NCBI RefSeq assembly: GCF_010501015.1
Contig: NZ_QVML01000007.1
Coordinates: 131,772 to 195,771, forward strand
Source of the DNA: Bacteroides sp. 214
GTDB taxonomy: Bacteria > Bacteroidota > Bacteroidia > Bacteroidales > Bacteroidaceae
Length of the DNA: 64,000 nucleotides
Direction of reading: 5' to 3'
The notes beneath the pieces are model-generated. The model made no database searches, was not told where the DNA came from, and saw only the letters and a list, made by a program, of their open reading frames with translations. Below are positions 58,749 through 64,000 of the stretch, piece after piece. Both the position numbers and the translations under genes were made by a program. Within the stretch, counting starts at the first letter, position 1. Each line of letters begins with the position of its first letter.

Positions 58749-58783
58749 AAAGCCAGCTAGTTCAAAACGGAAAAGCTGGCTTT
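58749..58783 (+). terminator. Terminator of the right polysaccharide locus
   Basis: AAAGCCAGCT (58749-58758) pairs perfectly with AGCTGGCTTT (58774-58783) around a 15-nt loop. The T-run after it is short. It also lies just past the convergent end of the beta-helix gene. Confidence 0.8.
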
Positions 58784-58800
58784 GTTGTTATACTCTAATT

Positions 58801-60780
58801 TTAATCAATTTGCATCCAATTGCCAGGTGCACCACTTTGTACACAACAGTACTCTGTTTTTGTACTAGTTGATGCTGAATATACTATTATCTTATCTCCT
58901 CTTTTCCATTCTCCATAATTTGGTGGGCGGTTCATCGCAGTGAAAGATGTGACAACGATATTTTCTCCATTATACTCTATATAGTCTGCACGAGTACCAT
59001 CCATGGTTGCTTGACTCCCAAGTTCAGAGATAGGTCTCCATTTAAAAGCTCCTCCACCACAAGAAATGCCATCATCTACGATAAAATAAGCTCCGGCATA
59101 ATGTATATCGCAGAACTCTGTGTAACTGCCACTATATTCTCCTCTGAAAATTCTTGCTGAATGATTTCGACCCATATAAGCAGAAACACAATAAATACAA
59201 CCGACTTTTCCTGCTGTTCTTACGTATTCATTAGGGATTGCGCCTAATATTTTTCTTTTGCAATCCCACATGACTAAGGCTTTATAATAATAAGTTTTTG
59301 TCTCATTACCATGCCACGGATAAAATGGGTTACCAGTAAAATCTTTAGTATTCATAATATAAATAGTTGCATCTCTTGGGGTCTCAATACGTTTTGAGGA
59401 ATTTATTCGATAATTAGTTGTTATATGACAGGAATCTGAAAAATAAGAGCTATAGTTATTGAAATTATCAAAAAGCGTGTTGTCTTCCTTCATAATAGTT
59501 AACCCCATTAACTGGTTATCTCCAATATTCCCTGAATGACAGTATACTTTATAACATTTTTCAATAGACAATGTAGTCATTGAATCTATTTTAATATCAA
59601 TAGGAGATTTATCATTATTATCTGGCAAACCATGTTGGTCGCCATTTATATAGTATAAGAATGAAATGTTTTTCAAGACGACTGAAGTATTGTTAGAACC
59701 GCTTGTGTATATATTCAATATAGGGGGATTCTCCTCACCGCCGTTTTGCCACATAAACATATCTTCTATTGATATATTAGAGGATTCAATTAAGACATTT
59801 CCAACTTCTAAATGACCACCAAACATCTTCATTCCACGACAATTATGAAATTCAAAAGAACCTTGAATATTTCCCTCAATAGCTCCTCCATTGCAACAGA
59901 AGAAACGGACTGTCCCAAAAGTGTGGCAACCTCTCATCAAAAAGCCATCACCTAAGAAGCCACAATCTACTACAGGAACTGTTGCATTTACTTTTTGTGT
60001 GAAAGAACATTTTTCGATATGAAAAGAATCAATGTACAAGCTATTATTTTTAAGTAAAGCCTGTGATATATCAGCAAAAAATATATTTTCAAATTTTACA
60101 CTATATCCCACTTTAAATCCATTACAAACATTCATTCCAAACCCAGCAATAATTAAATTCTTAATTTCCCCATTATGAGGAAAAAAAGGATAGAATACTT
60201 CATTAGTTGTGTTTTCTTTTTGGTTAATATGAAAAACGAAATTATCAATAAAGTATTCTCCAGCAGTTTGAACGGGATAGATTTTGGTTCCCATGTAGTC
60301 TTTTCTAACAATACCATCTTCAAGAGTAAATTCTTCATATGTTCCACAATCTCCTGATATTGAAACACCTGGAGGTATTTTTATAGTTGATGTTACTTTA
60401 TACTTCCCCTTTGGAATGTGAACGTGTTTGAATTTGGAACAACATATTTGAATTGCTTTTGTATCATCATTTTCATAATCTCCTTTCGCGCCAAACCATT
60501 GTGGGTATGCTTTATCTATTTTTGCGTGAATATCAATATTTGCTGTATCATTGAATATTTGATATAGTGGAGCATCTATTCCGCAATTGTTCATTTTTAG
60601 TTCTATATTACTGGGGACGTTAATACATCCACCTCTGAAAAGTAAAATACAGTTGTTGGGAATTGTATGAGTTTGCGTGAGGGTGAATAAGTTCCTAACT
60701 TCGTACATTGTGTTTGGGTTAGTTACTTGGCTTTCGAATGAAGAGTCACTTTGTAAGATTACATAATTTAGATTGTTCAT
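58801..60780 (-). CDS. Right-handed beta-helix protein, pectate-lyase-3/tailspike-like
   Basis: The 659-residue protein has no signal peptide or membrane helix. Residues 92-101 (YPQWFGAKGD) and the following DDTKAIQ, HIPKGKYKV and GVSISGD are the start of a pectate-lyase-3-type beta-helix, as in tailspikes and glycan depolymerases. Many short repeated strands follow to about 430. The C-terminal part (about 480-659) shares AGAYFIVDDGIS and FKWRPI with the divergent paralogue at 61606. It may bind or cut the surface glycan made next door, or be a tailspike-like remnant. The function is not known. Confidence 0.75.
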   Translation of the reverse strand: MNNLNYVILQSDSSFESQVTNPNTMYEVRNLFTLTQTHTIPNNCILLFRGGCINVPSNIELKMNNCGIDAPLYQIFNDTANIDIHAKIDKAYPQWFGAKGDYENDDTKAIQICCSKFKHVHIPKGKYKVTSTIKIPPGVSISGDCGTYEEFTLEDGIVRKDYMGTKIYPVQTAGEYFIDNFVFHINQKENTTNEVFYPFFPHNGEIKNLIIAGFGMNVCNGFKVGYSVKFENIFFADISQALLKNNSLYIDSFHIEKCSFTQKVNATVPVVDCGFLGDGFLMRGCHTFGTVRFFCCNGGAIEGNIQGSFEFHNCRGMKMFGGHLEVGNVLIESSNISIEDMFMWQNGGEENPPILNIYTSGSNNTSVVLKNISFLYYINGDQHGLPDNNDKSPIDIKIDSMTTLSIEKCYKVYCHSGNIGDNQLMGLTIMKEDNTLFDNFNNYSSYFSDSCHITTNYRINSSKRIETPRDATIYIMNTKDFTGNPFYPWHGNETKTYYYKALVMWDCKRKILGAIPNEYVRTAGKVGCIYCVSAYMGRNHSARIFRGEYSGSYTEFCDIHYAGAYFIVDDGISCGGGAFKWRPISELGSQATMDGTRADYIEYNGENIVVTSFTAMNRPPNYGEWKRGDKIIVYSASTSTKTEYCCVQSGAPGNWMQID

Positions 60781-60811
60781 TGTGATAAGTTTTTATAGTT
60801 AATGAATTTTT

Positions 60812-60819
60812 CAAAGATA
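60812..60819 (-). promoter_or_regulatory. -7 box of the first beta-helix gene
   Basis: The minus strand reads TATCTTTG, a fit to TAnnTTTG, 31 bp before the ATG at 60780. Confidence 0.5.
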
Positions 60820-61039
60820 ATTAATTTTTAATAATAAGCAACAAAACATGTGTTTTTACTTGTCACAAAATAAATTCAGTAGGTGTTTTATTCATCCAGG
60901 GGGGGTAATGTACACTCCAAATGCAGTTTTACTAAATAAGCCTTCACCTTCACAAAACGCTGTAACCAAATGGTAGTAAACAAGTTACGTGTGAAGTCAC
61001 CCTCTTTTATCCTTCACAGGGCTTTCACAACTAATTTTC

Positions 61040-61127
61040 TGACTGTATTTGTAGTAAGAAACCAGTGAGAAATGCTTCGAAAACCAGTGAGATGTGAAGC
61101 AAAAATCAGTCAGAAACTACACAGCCT
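61040..61127. repeat. 22-bp-phased array, CCAGTGA/TGACTG family
   Basis: Units start at 61040 (TGACTGT), 61062 (CCAGTGA), 61084 (CCAGTGA) and 61106 (TCAGTCA), exactly 22 bp apart. The first and last heptamers are near inverse, and the same TGACTG/CAGTCA family is seen in the array at 34670-34742. Confidence 0.75.
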
Positions 61128-61145
61128 AAAGCTCTTATTTCAATG

Positions 61146-61299
61146 CTTATGGTATTTACCTCGTCAGCCATAAGCAAATGCCCCTTCGTCCATAAGCAAA
61201 CGACCCTTCAGCCATAAGCAAACAGAGTGTTTGCCATAGGCAGATGGTTGGTCTGCCTATGGTTTGTGCCCCGTCAGCTATGGTTTGTCAAAATTATGG
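61146..61299. repeat. 22-bp-phased array, CCATAAG family
   Basis: Units start at 61146 (CTTATGG), 61168, 61190 and 61212 (CCATAAG), 61234 (CCATAGG), 61256 (CCTATGG) and about 61277 (GCTATGG). The steps are 22 bp, the last 21. CCTATGG is the exact reverse complement of the CCATAGG one unit before, so the heptamer is inverted in place. The same heptamer family occurs at 34560-34654. Confidence 0.8.
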
Positions 61300-61474
61300 C
61301 TTTAGGTCGAAATAGGACTTTTGGACAATACTAACTAATATGCAATTAAGTCATATTTTGAACAGAAAAGAACTAATAATAATAATTCTGTAAACAATTT
61401 CTTTATTATTGTGTTATAGTTATAATGTCCACCATAAATAGTGCGACTATTATTAATCATTAAAAACTAAAATC

Positions 61475-63489
61475 ATGGAAACAGACAGACAAGCGAAGAA
61501 TTTGTTCGGGTAAACCTCACAACCGATTTTATCGAATTCCCAGATTCAGGAACATTAAGTGCAAACACGACTTACGTAGTACGGAAAGCACACAACGTAT
61601 CAACCATGACATTTCCTGCAGGTGTTACTCTTTATTTTATTGGGGGTATGCTCACGGCAACTGCTGCCAGAACCCTAACTGGGAATAGAACCCGGATTAT
61701 AGCTCCTATAGAACAAATATTTTCGGACAACATTACCGTAAATGGTTCTTGGGTAATAGACCGCGCGTATCCACAATGGTTTGGAGCAAAGGCCTATGCT
61801 GTAATAAGCGACTCGGCTATTGATAGTACTCCGGCAATAAACAAAGCTATCGTGATGAAGAAGAGAGGTGAAGTGTTCGTGCCACGAGGTGTTTATCGAG
61901 TTAATGGAACGATAGAAATTAAAGCGGGTATTGCTTTGGTTGGAGAAATAGGAGAGTATAATGATGATGAGTCAGAACAAGAAAACTTGGGAACAATATT
62001 ACTTCCCGGTGCATCAAGTCTGTCTAGCTATACGGATGGATACCTTGTAAGGATGAATATGTTGGGTGATACATGGGAGATTCCTTATAATAAACCTGGA
62101 ACGTTGATGAAGGATTTGGTATTTCAAAATACATGGAAGAAAATAGGAAACCTAAAAGGGGTATGTACTGCGGGAAGTTTTGAGATGAATTGCTGTAGCT
62201 GGTGGTATTTTAAGCAAGTCGTTTTTAATATTTTTGTTTATTCTGATCAAAGAAAAATAGTGAAGTGTTCATATAATGGTCCATGTAGTAACGATACAGG
62301 TGATGCTTTGTATGCTTTTGACTTTAATACTTTAGGGGATGCATTGATTTTTGAAGGCAATGCAATACATTCAGTAGACCCTAAAGTAAAAGGATTGCGT
62401 GTTACTTTGAGCAATGGAGGTTCTATTTCATCTAATATTATCAATAATGATGTACTAATAGAGGCATCTAAAGGGATAACCTTTGCATCAAATCATCTTG
62501 AAGGTGGTGTGCAGGTAGAAATAAGAGATTCAAATGTAACAATGATGAATAATTTTTTATGGAAAGGAACTCGTCCAAGTCTTGTCATAAAATCATTGAG
62601 CAATGGTCAAACTCCTGTAGTGAAATCGTCTGGTGATTTGTTCTTATACTACGGAAAAGAGTTAAATGACAGTACTGATTATGATATTTCGAATATAAAT
62701 GAATATGATGTACAGATAGATAATAATTGTTCGCTTGAATTTTCTCAGACTTATCGATATTGGGTTCTTAGTGGACTTATCGGAGCAATGTATATTTATG
62801 GAATTAATATCTGCACCAATGACAACGAGATAACTCAACCATTTTCTATTTTTAATGAGCAAAGTTATCTTTTGTCTTCCAGTTGTAGAATTATGCCGGG
62901 ATATACTGTAATGAAAATGGCTTCGATGGATAATATGCTTGAACCTAATGCGTATGGATACGGATCTAGTTCTTATGCTAAATGGTATTTGAATAGTGGT
63001 ACATATCACTACAAATATCAAATTCTATGGGATAAAACACGTTTAATAGCTGGTCAGAGCGATATATTGACATGGTACACAACTGGTGGAAGTTCAATTA
63101 ATATGACTAAAAATGGCGAAGGATTATTATTTCATCTTTCAAATGCAAGACCGTGTGGAAACCAAGCTATGCTTCGTCTATACAGAGGTACAAGTACTGA
63201 TTATACTCACTATATTGATATACCAGTTGCAGGAGCGATACACCTATATGAAAACGGTATCTCCGTATCAGGATTCAAATGGAAGGAATTAACACCATCG
63301 GAGAATATATTGAACGCTAACACTAACATTACTTCTATCTTTTACAAAGGTAAAAATGTGGAATGTAAGGCACCAGCACAACCCCTATATGGCACATGGC
63401 AAGAAGGAGACGTTGTTTACAACAATAACCCTAATAGACTGACTTCTTATTGGATTTATTTAGGTGGCGCGTGGAGAGAAAGACTCTAA
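61475..63489 (+). pseudogene. Beta-helix protein paralogue with an apparent frameshift at its start
   Basis: The main open frame is 61606-63489 (627 residues), but the paralogy with the 58801 gene begins upstream: in its frame, 61484-61605 encodes sequence such as SANTTYVVRKAHN that aligns with the N-terminus of the paralogue (NPNTMYEVRN). That frame has no ATG, GTG or TTG start. The ATG at 61475 is in another frame and stops at 61511. One extra A in the AAA at 61479-61481 would join them into MENRQTSEEF and a 671-residue protein, close to the 659 of the paralogue. YPQWFGAK and the C-terminal FKWKEL match it. Either the gene is broken, phase-variable, read with a shift, or the sequence has an error. 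Internal start at 61606 would lose part of the N-domain. Confidence 0.7.
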
Positions 63490-63579
63490 GAAACAGTTTT
63501 TGCATTTACTTGTTCTTTTATTTAATTCTGTTTTCAAAGTAATTAACGGATTGTTAAATAGTATAGGCGTGTGCTCCCA

Positions 63580-63643
63580 ATACTTGACGCGTCAAGTATA
63601 AAGAGTACACGCTTCAAGTATAAAGAGTTGACGCGTCAAGTAT
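63580..63643. repeat. 22-bp tandem repeat with embedded palindrome
   Basis: A perfect 20-bp palindrome (63580-63599, core CTTGACGCGTCAAG) begins a tandem array in which TCAAGTA recurs at 63592, 63614 and 63636, 22 bp apart, with AAAGAG between. TTGACGCGTCAA occurs again at 63628-63639. Confidence 0.85.
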
Positions 63644-63744
63644 TTGGGGGTGAAATACCCCTCTCAGAAGCGCCTTAGCGCAACGTTCTTTTTGGGGGAA
63701 ATAAGCAGCAATGTAAAGGGAAGACAAGCATCAACAAAGATTTC

Positions 63745-63807
63745 TACTTGACGCTTTAAGAACAAATACTCAAGGCGTTGAGAATATATTCTCAACGCCT
63801 TGAGTAT
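63745..63807. repeat. 22-bp-phased palindromic block with a 42-bp perfect palindrome
   Basis: TACTTGA at 63745 and TACTCAA at 63767 are 22 bp apart, and a third unit TTCTCAA starts at 63789. The stretch 63766-63807 is a perfect 42-bp palindrome (each 21-bp arm reads ATACTCAAGGCGTTGAGAA plus TA). As RNA or single strand it would fold into a long hairpin. It is not followed by a T-run. Confidence 0.9.
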
Positions 63808-63833
63808 AATTGGGACAAGCTACGGATAGAAAC

Positions 63834-63868
63834 AAAAAAAGGAGAAAACACAACTGCTTTCTCCTTTT
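63834..63868 (-). terminator. Terminator of the minus-strand glyA
   Basis: AAAAGGAGAAA (63837-63847) pairs perfectly with TTTCTCCTTTT (63858-63868). The A-run at 63834-63840 gives a U-tract on the minus strand, 22 bp after the glyA stop. Confidence 0.85.
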
Positions 63869-63890
63869 CTGATTTCCTAACCTATGTATC

Positions 63891-64000
63891 TTAATACGCA
63901 AATAGCGGATATTTCGTCATTGTTTCGTTAACACGCTTTCTAACATCTGCAATAACTTTATCGTTACCGATGTTCGAAAGTACTGTTTCCATCATTTCGG
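63891..64000 (-). CDS. glyA: Probable serine hydroxymethyltransferase, C-terminal 36 residues only
   Basis: The minus strand has an open frame entering from the right edge and ending with TAA at 63893-63891. The visible tail contains METVLSNIGNDKVIADVRKR and ends in MTKYPLFAY. The VRKRVNE...YPLFAY ending is like the C-terminus of GlyA from Bacteroidales, which makes glycine and methylene-tetrahydrofolate from serine. Only the last 36 residues are in the window, so the call rests on this short piece. A terminator follows the stop. Confidence 0.65.
   Translation of the reverse strand, partial: EMMETVLSNIGNDKVIADVRKRVNETMTKYPLFAY

Larger units (their letters stand above)
60781..61474. other. 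694-bp divergent spacer with phased repeats
   Basis: This lies between the two beta-helix genes. It holds the minus-strand -7 box, scattered CCTTCAC/GTGAAGG motifs (60941, 60947, 60991, 61011), and two 22-bp-phased arrays. No open frame with protein features was found. A consensus plus-strand promoter for the second gene was not seen. Confidence 0.7.
63490..63890. other. 401-bp convergent spacer with palindromes, no gene
   Basis: Between the second beta-helix gene and the minus-strand glyA end. It holds the phased palindromic repeats and the glyA terminator. No open frame worth calling was found. Confidence 0.7.

Noticed and set aside
61478-61513. Programmed ribosomal frameshift in the beta-helix gene
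   Set aside because: No slippery heptamer and no clear downstream pseudoknot are seen; a missing A is a simpler explanation.
58801-63489. Prophage remnant
   Set aside because: The beta-helix proteins look tailspike-like, but there is no integrase, terminase, capsid or tail gene, and flanks are chromosomal.

Overview
The window is chromosomal DNA from a member of the Bacteroidales, most like Bacteroides and its relatives. The evidence is the AT-rich base composition, many upstream boxes fitting the Bacteroidetes sigma-ABfA -7 consensus TAnnTTTG, the ATP synthase order atpDCBEFHAG, the serC-serA-DUF1015 cluster, a short type III-like SerA, and the presence of both an nqrABCDEF and an rnfBCDGEA operon. 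No rRNA, tRNA, transposase, CRISPR array or recognisable prophage block was seen.

Layout. (1) 1-7061, minus strand: the end of a surface-polysaccharide locus: two GT2 and one GT4 glycosyltransferases, a Wzy/ligase-like polymerase, a chain-length regulator fused to a degenerate BY-kinase-like ATPase, and a short TolC-like protein. (2) 7062-7889: a repeat-rich divergent spacer. (3) 7890-13705: the Na+-NQR operon, with its terminator. (4) 13798-18740: a DEAD-box helicase, then serC-serA-DUF1015. (5) 18870-25630: the F1Fo ATP synthase operon. (6) 25672-39003: a PIF1-like helicase, an ABC-F protein, grpE-dnaJ, a UPF0316 membrane protein, a small TIR/deoxyribosyltransferase-like protein, a GNAT/phosphodiesterase pair, a PadR-PspC pair, dnaB and ispE. 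(7) 39234-45899, minus: galE and the rseC-like/rnfBCDGEA operon. (8) 46069-49098, minus: a DUF3078 protein and a coupled HU/SPOR and zinc-ribbon/FHA pair. (9) 49265-58716, plus: a second polysaccharide locus (Wza, Wzz, Wzy-like, flippase, GT4, GtrA, FAD oxidoreductase, GT-C). (10) 58801-63489: two divergent, paralogous beta-helix proteins, the second apparently frameshifted at its start. (11) 63891-64000: the 3' end of a probable glyA on the minus strand.

How the genes work together. NQR and RNF would build an ion gradient across the inner membrane; the ATP synthase uses a gradient, and its c subunit looks proton-type rather than Na+-type. The two polysaccharide loci face outward at the two ends of a roughly 42 kb housekeeping block and use different export logic: kinase-fused Wzz plus a TolC-like protein on the left, Wza plus kinase-less Wzz on the right.

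The most unusual signal is in the spacers. Four intergenic regions carry arrays with a strict 21-22 bp period (two DNA helical turns). In three of them short heptamers such as CCATAAG recur at fixed phase and flip orientation in place without disturbing the phase. Three of the four lie between divergent genes. I know of no named element with this design.
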